Part shown: piece after piece, positions 8,606 through 21,674 of the stretch
Layout of the letters: each line of letters opens with the position of its first letter
How positions within the stretch are numbered: position 1 is the stretch's first letter
Assembly (NCBI GenBank): GCA_027339055.1
Contig: DAHWRK010000002.1
Coordinates: forward strand, 19,263-83,262
Reading direction: 5' to 3'
Length of the DNA: 64,000 bases
DNA from: Microcaldota archaeon
GTDB taxonomy: Archaea > Micrarchaeota > Micrarchaeia > Micrarchaeales > Micrarchaeaceae
Position numbers and translations under genes: made by a program
The notes under the pieces: model-generated
What the model was told of the DNA's origin: nothing
What the model saw: the letters and a program-made list of their open reading frames with translations, nothing else
The model's database searches: none

Positions 8606-9562
8606 TCATCCCTTTATGAAATTTACTTTGGCTTCGTTTATGCCCCTTGCGTTCCTGTTTTCCACTGATTTCTTTATCCTCACTATGCGCTTCACCGGTC
8701 CCGGGACCGAGCCTTCTATTATTACATAATCGTTCCTGACAAGGCCGTAGTTCTTAAACCCGGATTTTGGATTTATTGTGGAAGCTTCTTCCTTTGTGCC
8801 AAGCTTTAGTATGCGCTTGTTGTGCTCCGTCCTGTAGTTGAAGCCCATCTGTCCTGCCATAGGCACAGTATACATTACCTTTCCCGGAGTGAATGCACCC
8901 AAAGTTCCAACGTGCCTTATTTTGCCCGTCGCCTTGTGGAACATCCTCGATACGCCGAAACGCTTTATCGGGCCCTGCCATCCCTTGCCCTTGGATATGC
9001 TGACTACGTCGACAAATTCTCCGTTTTTGAATATTTCATTAGCCCTGAGCTCCTTGCCGAGCTTGGAAGTGGCAAACTCAAGCTTTTCCTTTATGTCCTT
9101 GCCAGTTATCTTCGCTTCGAACCTCTCATGGTGGTTTGTATTTGTTCCTGTGGTTTTCGGATCGGCAGCCACAAGCAATGCGACATCTGTTATTCCTTCA
9201 AGCTTTTCCCCTGATGGAATCTTGGATTCGTCGTTTTTGACGCTTTTGATGCCGAGCTTTTGCGAAGAGGCCTTGCTGAGTATGTCGACATGCGCTTTCT
9301 TGTAGCGCGTGGCCTCGTCAATTGAGTATAGCCTTATGCCGTAAACCTCCATCGCCGGAAGCTCCAGTACCGTGCACGCTTTGGAGACTTCCTGTCCCTT
9401 CGCCGGCGAATTGCTGTCGTCTGTAATCGACAGCGTCGTCATTCCGACCTTGTATGTAAGCAAATTCGAAAGCGATACCTCTTTTACAGAGCCTGCGCTC
9501 CTGATGCGCGGTAGACGCCTGCCCGCGCGCCTTCTGGGCCAATACTGCAATGAGCCTGCCAT
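8606..9562 (-). CDS. rpl3: Ribosomal protein uL3
   Basis: AGSLQYWPRRRAGRRLPRIR…GKGWQGPIKRFGV…GQMGFNYRTEHNKRI. Confidence 0.95.
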   Translation of the reverse strand: MAGSLQYWPRRRAGRRLPRIRSAGSVKEVSLSNLLTYKVGMTTLSITDDSNSPAKGQEVSKACTVLELPAMEVYGIRLYSIDEATRYKKAHVDILSKASSQKLGIKSVKNDESKIPSGEKLEGITDVALLVAADPKTTGTNTNHHERFEAKITGKDIKEKLEFATSKLGKELRANEIFKNGEFVDVVSISKGKGWQGPIKRFGVSRMFHKATGKIRHVGTLGAFTPGKVMYTVPMAGQMGFNYRTEHNKRILKLGTKEEASTINPKSGFKNYGLVRNDYVIIEGSVPGPVKRIVRIKKSVENRNARGINEAKVNFIKG

Positions 9563-9648
9563 TTAAACACTTTGTAAACGTTAAAATTCAGTACTTGACG
9601 TAGGAATTGCCGCAAAGATTAAAGCGCTTTCATATTTATTGTGTATAT

Positions 9649-9912
9649 TTATATATTTTTACTTTTCTGCTTTTTTGCGGAATTCTCGCTTATTGAAGCG
9701 ATGTCGTCGACAAGCCTGATTTCCTTGAGCACCGAGTTGCACGCGGCGGTGAGCGCCACTATGTCCTCAGCTTCTACCTTTACGCTTATCCTTTTTGCGG
9801 ACTCGCTTACGGATAGATCGCTTCTCGATGTATGGTACTGCTGACGCAATTTTTGCGCGTATTTTATGTCGTGAAGTTTGGGTATGCTGATGGTTATTTT
9901 ATAACCCATCAT
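9649..9912 (-). CDS. KEOPS subunit Pcc1-like protein
   Basis: 87 aa; SKRISVKVEAEDIVALTAACNSVLKEIRLVDDI matches the CTAG/Pcc1 pattern; overlaps eL15. Confidence 0.6.
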   Translation of the reverse strand: MMGYKITISIPKLHDIKYAQKLRQQYHTSRSDLSVSESAKRISVKVEAEDIVALTAACNSVLKEIRLVDDIASISENSAKKQKSKNI

Positions 9913-10424
9913 AAGCCTCTCAACTTCTTTCCTGAAGATGTGAGTGCCCTATTAGCCCTGCCGCTCTTGGCTGCTATAGGGGCATATACCGCATCCCTCT
10001 TTATGCCGTTGTCCTGCTTGGACACAAGTATGACCTCATAGAATCTTGTGGTTCCGGTTTCACCCACAAAATATGAATTGAGCACCTCGTAGTTTGAGAA
10101 TTTCTTTGACGCTCGCTCTTCTGCTATCATCTGCATATTCTTATGCCTTGATATGAACCTCGCGCTCTTCGAAGGCTTTCTGCCGCCTCCGACCGTTTGC
10201 CTCTTTCTGTTTCCTTTCCTTACTGCAGTGCGCACTACTACTATGCCCTGCTTGGCCTTGTAGCCGAGCTCTCTGGCCCTTGCCAGGTTCGAAGGCCTTT
10301 CCACTTTGGTTATGTTGCCTTGCTTGGACCATTCGGTCAGCCTGTTTTTGTATTCAGGGCTTCTCTCCTTGTATTCTTTTATGATTGTCTCCTTTATGTA
10401 TTTACTCGCTCCCATGAAAATCAC
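9909..10424 (-). CDS. rpl15e: Ribosomal protein eL15
   Basis: RARELGYKAKQGIVVVRTAVRKGNRKRQTVGGGRKP; NYEVLNSYFVGE. Confidence 0.93.
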   Translation of the reverse strand: MIFMGASKYIKETIIKEYKERSPEYKNRLTEWSKQGNITKVERPSNLARARELGYKAKQGIVVVRTAVRKGNRKRQTVGGGRKPSKSARFISRHKNMQMIAEERASKKFSNYEVLNSYFVGETGTTRFYEVILVSKQDNGIKRDAVYAPIAAKSGRANRALTSSGKKLRGL

Positions 10425-10772
10425 GATTACGGCACGTAAGGACGCGTCGTGGATGAATGTTCGCCTGATTATTTACCATAGAAAATTATTAAATACTATG
10501 CAGGCATTGGAGCATCACAGGAGCCGATTATAACATTATTGTGTTTTTGTTTGATCCGTGTTTTTAGATATAGTACATTTGGTGAAGAGTCGCGGATACG
10601 CTGAACGGAGATGGGGAGACTCTGTTTATTACAAATAAGCCTGCAAACAGGGCCAAAACAGCAATGGAAATTTCTTCATTTGGCAAACGCTCGTTTCCCG
10701 CACATTTAAACACATTTTCACTGGATTTTTGGGATAGATTTAAATAATATAAAAGCCATAATAAGTAAACGC

Positions 10773-11699
10773 TTGAACGTTAAACCCGTTACGGTGCTAA
10801 TTATGCAAAAAACCAACAAAAAAGCGACCCATGTTAAAGTCAAGGTTAAAAGCAAGGCAAGGACAAAACCTGCGCAGAAGCATAAGGCAATTCTGAAAGC
10901 AAGAATAAATCCAGCCAGTGCCAAATTTGCAGCAAAGCATAAAACAAACGCCAAACCAGTGAAGAAAACAGTCGAAACGAAAAAGAATATAGCAGTGAAA
11001 TCAGGCAAAAAAAATATTAAGGCGAAACAGCAGGAAAAGCCAAAATCAAAACAAACCCAGCACGTTGTAAAAGGCGCACCCGCAGAAGTAAAGGTGATAA
11101 GCGACAGGAAAGCGCAGTCTATCGAAAAAGCCAAGAAGCAGAAGGAGCTTGACGAAGCGACGTACACCGCAAATGCGATGAAATACATAGAAGCTCTTGT
11201 AGAAGACACCAGAATATCTGACTATCTCAACAAAAATGTCAGCAGGCATGCTTCAGAAGTAATTGACCTCCTTACAACCCCGAGAACCGACGAGGAGATA
11301 GCAGCTGCGCTTGACTTGAAAATAAATGCCGTAAGGCGCATACTCAACATAATGCAGGGCTACGGAATAACAAATTATAATGTTTCGAAGAACAACGAAG
11401 GATGGCTTTCGTTCGCGTGGTATATAAATACCAATAAGGTGCCGCAATTCTTCGATTACGTAAAAAACACAACTTCGGAAAAGGCAACGCTAAAAGACGA
11501 CTGCAACGACTATTTTGTATGCAAGTCATGCTACGACGACAATAAGTTCGTATTCACATTCGACGCAGCTTACGAATCAGTATTCAAATGCAACATATGC
11601 AGCAAGCAGCTTTCCAGAATAGACAGGGGAAAAGCTTCGGAGTTGCTTTCTGGAGCCATCCAAGAACAGGAGAAGCTAGCTTCTGCCGACCAACACTAA
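10773..11699 (+). CDS. tfe: Transcription factor E (TFE/TFIIE-alpha-like) with Lys/Ala-rich N-terminal extension
   Basis: Winged helix (EVIDLLTTPRTDEEIAAALDLKINAVRRILNIM) plus zinc ribbon (CKSCYDD…CNICSKQL); first ~110 aa K/A-rich. Confidence 0.82.
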   Translation: MNVKPVTVLIMQKTNKKATHVKVKVKSKARTKPAQKHKAILKARINPASAKFAAKHKTNAKPVKKTVETKKNIAVKSGKKNIKAKQQEKPKSKQTQHVVKGAPAEVKVISDRKAQSIEKAKKQKELDEATYTANAMKYIEALVEDTRISDYLNKNVSRHASEVIDLLTTPRTDEEIAAALDLKINAVRRILNIMQGYGITNYNVSKNNEGWLSFAWYINTNKVPQFFDYVKNTTSEKATLKDDCNDYFVCKSCYDDNKFVFTFDAAYESVFKCNICSKQLSRIDRGKASELLSGAIQEQEKLASADQH

Positions 11700-11734
11700 C
11701 CTATTTTAAGTTTCGTTGCGAAAACAATCACTAC

Positions 11735-11809
11735 AGCGAGGTAGGGTAGCCTGGAGTGCCCGCCGGGCTCATAACCCGGAGATCGGTGGTTCAAATCCAC
11801 CCCTCGCTA
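11735..11809 (+). tRNA. Initiator tRNA-Met(CAU)
   Basis: AGCGAGG…CCTCGCT acceptor with A1-U72, anticodon arm CCGGG CTCATAA CCCGG, T-arm GGTGG TTCAAAT CCACC. Confidence 0.94.
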
Positions 11810-11905
11810 CCTACACTCTCCGACCCCACACTTCCGCTAATCGCATCGTTTTATTTATATATATAAGCTAATCAAAACAACATACAACTATACAGTATCG
11901 GACTT

Positions 11906-12475
11906 TTGAAATTAAAAATGTTTTTCTGGAAATATATAACGGAATACTGGAAGTGTGGGGTTAGTATGGTAGAGGGTGTAACTTATAATTTTTTATGGGA
12001 AGTATTGCAAAAAGAAAGGTCCAGCAATGCTCTGCAGCTTTTGCCTAAAAATTTTTATTCTGATGTAAGGGGATTTATAGAAGGAACAAAAAACGAGCTT
12101 CAGAAGAACGAAGGGGCTGAAATACAAGCAGGGAACATAGAACGGCTTGTTTCTGAGATATTCGAAAAAAGGAAACAAAAAGTCGCTTTATATGTTGCGT
12201 ACAAAAAACCGCTGCCGAGCCCAATAACAGAAATAGAAACAGACCTTTATAATAAAATGATGGAGCTTTATGTCAACACCAAACTAACAGGCTCCAAAGA
12301 AACAAAAACACAGCAAGAAAGGCTCAGGGTAATAATAGAAAAGCTCCCTGAAGTGTTCTTGCCATCAGGATCCAAAATAGGCCCCCTAGAAAAAGGACAG
12401 TTTATAGAGGTACAGGACAAAAACGACAGCAAGTTCCTTATAGATAATTCTTTATGTGTTTACGAGAAATTATAA
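11906..12475 (+). CDS. GINS complex subunit, Gins51/Gins15-like
   Basis: N-terminal YNFLWEVLQKERSSNALQLLPKNFY plus C-terminal GPLEKGQFIEVQDKNDSKFLIDNSLC (B-domain-like); next to eL42 and aIF2a as in other archaea. Confidence 0.65.
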   Translation: MKLKMFFWKYITEYWKCGVSMVEGVTYNFLWEVLQKERSSNALQLLPKNFYSDVRGFIEGTKNELQKNEGAEIQAGNIERLVSEIFEKRKQKVALYVAYKKPLPSPITEIETDLYNKMMELYVNTKLTGSKETKTQQERLRVIIEKLPEVFLPSGSKIGPLEKGQFIEVQDKNDSKFLIDNSLCVYEKL

Positions 12476-12498
12476 ACGCGAGCTTATAAAGTGATGTT

Positions 12499-12780
12499 AT
12501 GAAGATAGCTAGAGAACTCAACGTTTACTGCCCCAAATGCGGTAAACACACTGAGCACAAGGTAGTGATATATTCCAAAAAGCAGGAAAGCGGGCTTAAC
12601 GTCGGAAAAAGGCGCAGGGCCAGAAAGCTTAAAGGAATAACCGGAAAGGTAAAAGGACAGGCAACGGTTGTCAAAGTGGCGAAGAGGCAGAAAGTGCTCC
12701 TCCAGTGCAAGGTGTGCAAATACGAGGTAGAGCGCGTTCTTGGCTCAAGGACCAAGAAGAAGCTGGAATTCGCCATATGA
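12499..12780 (+). CDS. rpl44e: Ribosomal protein eL42 (L44e)
   Basis: Zinc-binding YCPKCGKHTEHKV…LQCKVCKY. Confidence 0.95.
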   Translation: MKIARELNVYCPKCGKHTEHKVVIYSKKQESGLNVGKRRRARKLKGITGKVKGQATVVKVAKRQKVLLQCKVCKYEVERVLGSRTKKKLEFAI

Positions 12781-12785
12781 TTTGA

Positions 12786-13592
12786 ATGACAGAACAAAAG
12801 CAACAGAGGAATTCGCCGAGGCCCGGAGAGCTGGTTATAGCGCAGGTATCGAAGATAATGCAGTTCGGCGCATACTGCAAGCTGCTCGAATACAACGGAA
12901 TAGAAGTTTTCATACCTATAAGAGAAGTATCTTCCGGATGGATCAAGAACATACACGAGTTTCTGCACAACGGCCAAAAGCTGGTTTGCAAGATAACATA
13001 CATAGACAACCAGAAGGGCACGATAGACGCATCCATCAAAAAAGTAATGCCTAAAGAGGCCAAGGACAAGCTGGGCACATACAACCTCGAAAAGCGCTTC
13101 TCCATACTTGTCGGAAAAATGATAAAGGAGACTGGCGAAGAGAAAAACAGGGAAAAAATAGATTATGATATAGTGTCGGAATTCGGGAGCTACGCGCAGC
13201 TTTATTTTGACCTTTCAGAAGGGACCAAGCGCTTCAAGGAATCCAAGATGCCTAAGAAGCTCAAGGACAGGCTCAGGGAATTCATAGACGAGCAAAACGC
13301 CAAGAAGAAGCACAGGGTCGCATACGTCCTGGAAATGGTCGTTGAGGATACTGAAAACGGGGTCACGATGATAAACGAGGCCCTTAAAGAAGCGGAAAAG
13401 TCCGGCGTGGAAATATCGTACATAAGCTCCCCAAAATACCACATGGTGGCAGAGGGGGCCGATTACAAGGATTCGGAAGAAAAGGTAAAGTCCGCAGTAA
13501 GCACCATTGGTGCAAGGCTCAAGAACGTGGAGCTCAAGGTCGAAAAGGAGAAGTTAAGGAAGGACAAGGAAGGGATATTCGACAGCGATTGA
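12786..13592 (+). CDS. eif2a: Translation initiation factor aIF2 alpha
   Basis: N-terminal S1 domain GELVIAQVSKIMQFGAYCKLLEYNGIEVFIPIREVSSGWIKNIHEF. Confidence 0.94.
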   Translation: MTEQKQQRNSPRPGELVIAQVSKIMQFGAYCKLLEYNGIEVFIPIREVSSGWIKNIHEFLHNGQKLVCKITYIDNQKGTIDASIKKVMPKEAKDKLGTYNLEKRFSILVGKMIKETGEEKNREKIDYDIVSEFGSYAQLYFDLSEGTKRFKESKMPKKLKDRLREFIDEQNAKKKHRVAYVLEMVVEDTENGVTMINEALKEAEKSGVEISYISSPKYHMVAEGADYKDSEEKVKSAVSTIGARLKNVELKVEKEKLRKDKEGIFDSD

Positions 13593-13599
13593 TGATTGC

Positions 13600-14379
13600 A
13601 TGGAGAAAACAGTTATAAGGTACAAGAAGAATCTCAAGCTCAAGAACCCTGTGCTCATAGTCGGCCTGCCCGGAATAGGCAACGTCGGCAAGCTAGTAGC
13701 AGAGCACCTGATAAGGGAGTTCAAGGCCGAGCGCATAGCCACCGTCTATTCGCCCCATTTTCCGCACGAAGTCTTCATGACAAAGAGCGGGGGCATAAGG
13801 ATAGTGAGCAACAGGTTCTACCTCATAAGGCGCAAGGGCAAGCAGGACGTCGTAGTTCTCACTGGCGATGCCCAGGCCATAAGCCCGGAAGGCCAGTACG
13901 AAGTGAGCCACAAGCTCGTAAGATTTTTCAAGGAGAAGCTGGGCGGCAGCTTCATATACACCATAGGCGGCTATAATGTCAGCGGCAACGTAGTGTCTTC
14001 TCCAAAAGTTTTCGGCAACGCCACATCGAAAAAGACGATAAAGGAATTTGAGAAAGAAAACGTCCTTTTCGGCAAGGCGCACACCGTCATAATAGGCGCG
14101 GCGGGGCTAATGCTCGCTTTTGCGAAGATGGAAGACCTAGAAGGCGTATGCCTTATGGGCGAATCGACTTTCTTTGACATGGATCCGGCAGCGGCCAAGG
14201 CAGTGCTTGAGCTGCTTACCAAGAAACTGGGCATGAAGATAGACACCACGCACATGGATTCGATGATAAAGGAAACCGCAAAAGCCCTCAAAGAGCTCGA
14301 AAAGCAGCTCTCAGGCACGGCACAGCTGCCTCCGCCGATAGGAGGAGAAAACAATCCGAAGCCCTCTTACATAAGATGA
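13600..14379 (+). CDS. PAC2-family protein (proteasome assembly chaperone-like)
   Basis: NPVLIVGLPGIGNVGKLVAEHLI…GDAQAISPEGQYEV; adjacent to aIF2a. Confidence 0.88.
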   Translation: MEKTVIRYKKNLKLKNPVLIVGLPGIGNVGKLVAEHLIREFKAERIATVYSPHFPHEVFMTKSGGIRIVSNRFYLIRRKGKQDVVVLTGDAQAISPEGQYEVSHKLVRFFKEKLGGSFIYTIGGYNVSGNVVSSPKVFGNATSKKTIKEFEKENVLFGKAHTVIIGAAGLMLAFAKMEDLEGVCLMGESTFFDMDPAAAKAVLELLTKKLGMKIDTTHMDSMIKETAKALKELEKQLSGTAQLPPPIGGENNPKPSYIR

Positions 14380-14407
14380 GCACGCAAGATTATGGGCCAT
14401 TTCCCGC

Positions 14408-14495
14408 GCGCCAGTAATCTAGCCTGGTAGGATATCAGCTTCCCATACAAAACTGGAAAAAGCTGAATGCCCGGGTTCAAATCCCGGCTGGCGCA
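14408..14495 (+). tRNA. tRNA-Gly(CCC) with a 15-nt intron at canonical position 37/38
   Basis: Acceptor GCGCCAG/CTGGCGC, anticodon stem TCAGC/GCTGA with 22-nt loop; TTCC:GGAA central helix flanked by 3-nt bulges (CAT / AAA) fits a BHB motif; mature length 73 nt. Confidence 0.88.
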
Positions 14496-14517
14496 AATCA
14501 TACTAAAAGGTGGATGC

Positions 14518-14979
14518 ATGTCACAGGAAATAGTCTTCACTGACAGGGTCAGGATTTACGATACGGACGCCCAGGGAATAGTGCATTATGCCGGATACTA
14601 TAGGTTCTTTACCGATGCCGCAGAAAGCTTCATGCACGACACCCTTGGCATAAGCTATCCCCTTCTTGATGAAAAGACGTGGTTCGTAGTGGTGGAATCA
14701 GAAGCCAAATACTACAAATCCGCAAAGCTCGGGGACGAGCTTTCCGTAATGCTAAAGCCAAAGCTTCTTTCCCAGAAAGCACTGAGGTTCGACTTTGAGA
14801 TATTTGTAAGGGGCACAGCAATATGCGCAGGGCATATAACACAGGTGTCGATAAACAAGCAGTACTGGAAGGCTTCTGCCATGCCACAAGCAATACAGAA
14901 TAAAATAAAGATGCTTTCGGAATCGAAGAAACCGCAGATCAAACTAAAAAGGCGAGCGCGGCAAGGCAAACGGCGCTAG
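14518..14979 (+). CDS. Acyl-CoA thioesterase, 4HBT/YbgC-like hotdog fold
   Basis: VRIYDTDAQGIVHYAGYYRFF motif; start moved to MSQEIVF to avoid overlap with tRNA-Gly. Confidence 0.85.
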   Translation: MSQEIVFTDRVRIYDTDAQGIVHYAGYYRFFTDAAESFMHDTLGISYPLLDEKTWFVVVESEAKYYKSAKLGDELSVMLKPKLLSQKALRFDFEIFVRGTAICAGHITQVSINKQYWKASAMPQAIQNKIKMLSESKKPQIKLKRRARQGKRR

Positions 14980-15754
14980 CTCCAACCGCAGCTAAAAAGT
15001 TCGAAGTGAATTTGTTTCCTGTTCCTTTATCCTCGAAATAGCCCAGCATAGAATCAAACACCGTTCCCAGGAACCCGGCGATCAAGACTATGAGGAAAAT
15101 CGTGTACTTAGGAATAAAAACCCCAAACTGCGGTGCAGCGAAAACCGTCACGCTCGCAATAATGCTCCCGAAAAGCCCCATCGCAAGGCCGAAAACGGTA
15201 ACGCCTCCGGACGTGCCCTTTTTCACCTTCTTGAAATTGAATATCATTCTCGGCTCCCCGTCCAAAACTCCAAGCTCGCTGCTGAACTTGTCTGCTGTTA
15301 CTGCACTAACTGCGCTTATGAATCCTGCCAGCGCAAACAGGTCCAGCAGACCATAATGATAGGCTCTTCCCAATGCGAAAACAGCAACAAAAATGAGTGG
15401 CAGAAGGCCGTTCGCAATGACGTTTTTTACGCCCCTTTGCTTTTCGTAAAGCCCTTTCTTCTTCTTGTATGTGGTGCCTGCGAAAGTAACGATTGCAGAT
15501 ATGGCAAGGAACCACAGCATGACAAGGAAGAAGAAGATGCCGTAGCTAGGCCAAGCGAGCAGCAGCATAGCTAGCCCCATAGCGAGGGCCACTGCGGTCG
15601 CCTTGACGTTCAAGGTCAAAAAAGTTGCCATTAAGATTCCGTTAGCTCCGCGGCGCAAAACTAGGGTCACATGCGCTGCGGCTTTACAAATACAAGGATA
15701 TACTTTGAGCCAAAAAGATATAAAAGCCACGCTTCCGCGTGCCGCAGATGGCAT
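14939..15754 (-). CDS. DUF92 family membrane protein
   Basis: Multi-TM with FAGTTYKKKKGLYEKQRGVKNVIANGLLP and DKFSSELGVLDGEPRMI; start probably internal (MATFLTLN). Confidence 0.8.
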   Translation of the reverse strand: MPSAARGSVAFISFWLKVYPCICKAAAHVTLVLRRGANGILMATFLTLNVKATAVALAMGLAMLLLAWPSYGIFFFLVMLWFLAISAIVTFAGTTYKKKKGLYEKQRGVKNVIANGLLPLIFVAVFALGRAYHYGLLDLFALAGFISAVSAVTADKFSSELGVLDGEPRMIFNFKKVKKGTSGGVTVFGLAMGLFGSIIASVTVFAAPQFGVFIPKYTIFLIVLIAGFLGTVFDSMLGYFEDKGTGNKFTSNFLAAVGASAVCLAALAFLV

Positions 15755-15859
15755 AATCAGGCCTCGATGGGAGCAACAAACGTTTAAATTATAAATATTC
15801 CGCTATTTCAAAAGTTTTTTAAACTTATCTTTTTATATTATATTACGGGTTCTCTACTG

Positions 15860-15935
15860 TAGGAAGGTCGTGAAGAACTGGTCGCCTTGCCAGCGTGCAT
15901 GTCACGCTGGCACTATTTCTATTTAATTTACGGTG
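15860..15935 (+). ncRNA. Candidate small structured RNA or transcription unit ending in a 9-bp hairpin (GCCAGCGTG-CATGT-CACGCTGGC, 15889-15911)
   Basis: Own TATA-like box (ctttttatattatatta), perfect hairpin, then T-rich stretch, before the separate radA TATA (agtataaatgg); no ORF. Confidence 0.3.
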
Positions 15936-16005
15936 TTTTTTGGGCCTAGCGAATAGTATAAATGGATAACGCAACAAATACCTATGCTAAGCTGGTGCTT
16001 ATTGT

Positions 16006-16956
16006 ATGGCAAAGGAAAAAACCGTCAAGGAGCTCGAGGACCTGCCCGGAATAGGCCCTACTACTGCAGAGAAGCTCAGGGCCGCGGGCATAGACACCCT
16101 TGAAAAGGTTGCTGTTTCGGCCCCGCACGAGCTGGCGGAGCTTGCAGGCATAAACGCCGAAAAGGCCAAGGAAGCCATACAGGCGGCTCAGGAAGCCACA
16201 ACCATAGATTACGAGACCGGGGGCCAGATACTCGAAAGGCGCAACGTGCTCGGCAAGATTACCACAGGTTCAAAGGATCTCAACGAGCTCATAGGCGGCG
16301 GTGTCGAAACCAACGCCATAACCGAGGTATATGGGAAATTCGCCAGCGGCAAGAGCCAGCTCGGCTTTCAGCTTTCTGTCAACGTACAGCTCCCGAGAGA
16401 CAAGGGAGGCCTGGAAGGCGCGGTGCTTTTCATTGACACAGAGGGCACGTTCAGGCCGGAGCGCATAGCCGAAATGGCAAAGGCGCAGAAGATGGACGAG
16501 CAGCAGGTGCTTCAAAACATAATAGTCGTAAGGGCTACCACAACGGAGAAGCAGATACTTACCGTAGAAAGGGCCGACAGCATAATACCAGAAAAAAACA
16601 TAAAGCTCATAGTGGTAGACTCGCTCATGTCTCTTTTCAGATCAGAGTTTATAGGCAGGGGCGCTCTTGGCGAAAGGCAGCAGAAGCTCAACGTGCACAT
16701 ACACAAGCTTCAGGCACTCGCTGACAAATATTCGTTGGCCGTTTACATAACAAATCAGGTAATGGACAATCCCGGAATCCTTTTCGGTGACCCGACCACG
16801 CCCATTGGCGGAAACATACTCGCCCACGCAGCCACAACCAGGCTGTACCTAAGGAAAAGCAAGGAAGACAAGCGCATAGTCAGGCTCGTTGACAGCCCGA
16901 GCATGCCTGACGGCGAATGCGTAATAAAGGTAACTCCGGAAGGCATAAAGGACTGA
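16006..16956 (+). CDS. radA: DNA repair and recombination protein RadA
   Basis: LEDLPGIGPTTAEKLRAAG HhH; Walker A GKFASGKSQ; Walker B LIVVDSLMSLFRSEF. Confidence 0.97.
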   Translation: MAKEKTVKELEDLPGIGPTTAEKLRAAGIDTLEKVAVSAPHELAELAGINAEKAKEAIQAAQEATTIDYETGGQILERRNVLGKITTGSKDLNELIGGGVETNAITEVYGKFASGKSQLGFQLSVNVQLPRDKGGLEGAVLFIDTEGTFRPERIAEMAKAQKMDEQQVLQNIIVVRATTTEKQILTVERADSIIPEKNIKLIVVDSLMSLFRSEFIGRGALGERQQKLNVHIHKLQALADKYSLAVYITNQVMDNPGILFGDPTTPIGGNILAHAATTRLYLRKSKEDKRIVRLVDSPSMPDGECVIKVTPEGIKD

Positions 16957-16983
16957 AAACACATCTCTTTGTATCTTGGATAT

Positions 16984-21428
<4,445 letters not shown>

Positions 21429-21674
21429 TTACGATATCTATTGGGATTTTATATTTAAAACCCTTTTGGTAAAGTCGACTTTTCCTGCAAAATCGGCCCA
21501 ATCCGCACGTGCAGCGCTTTGCATGCCTAACATGCATAAACTATAAATACTTAATCTTAATAATATACGAATACATATATATGCAAAATGTTTTTGGATA
21601 ACTGTTTGTATTGCAAAGTTCCGGAAATCAAATGCGAAATGGCTAGGAAATAATACTAAAAACAAAGTGATAAC

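Noticed and set aside
14467-14517. Upstream start of the thioesterase ORF
   Set aside because: Would lie inside tRNA-Gly; MSQEIVF at 14518 is preferred
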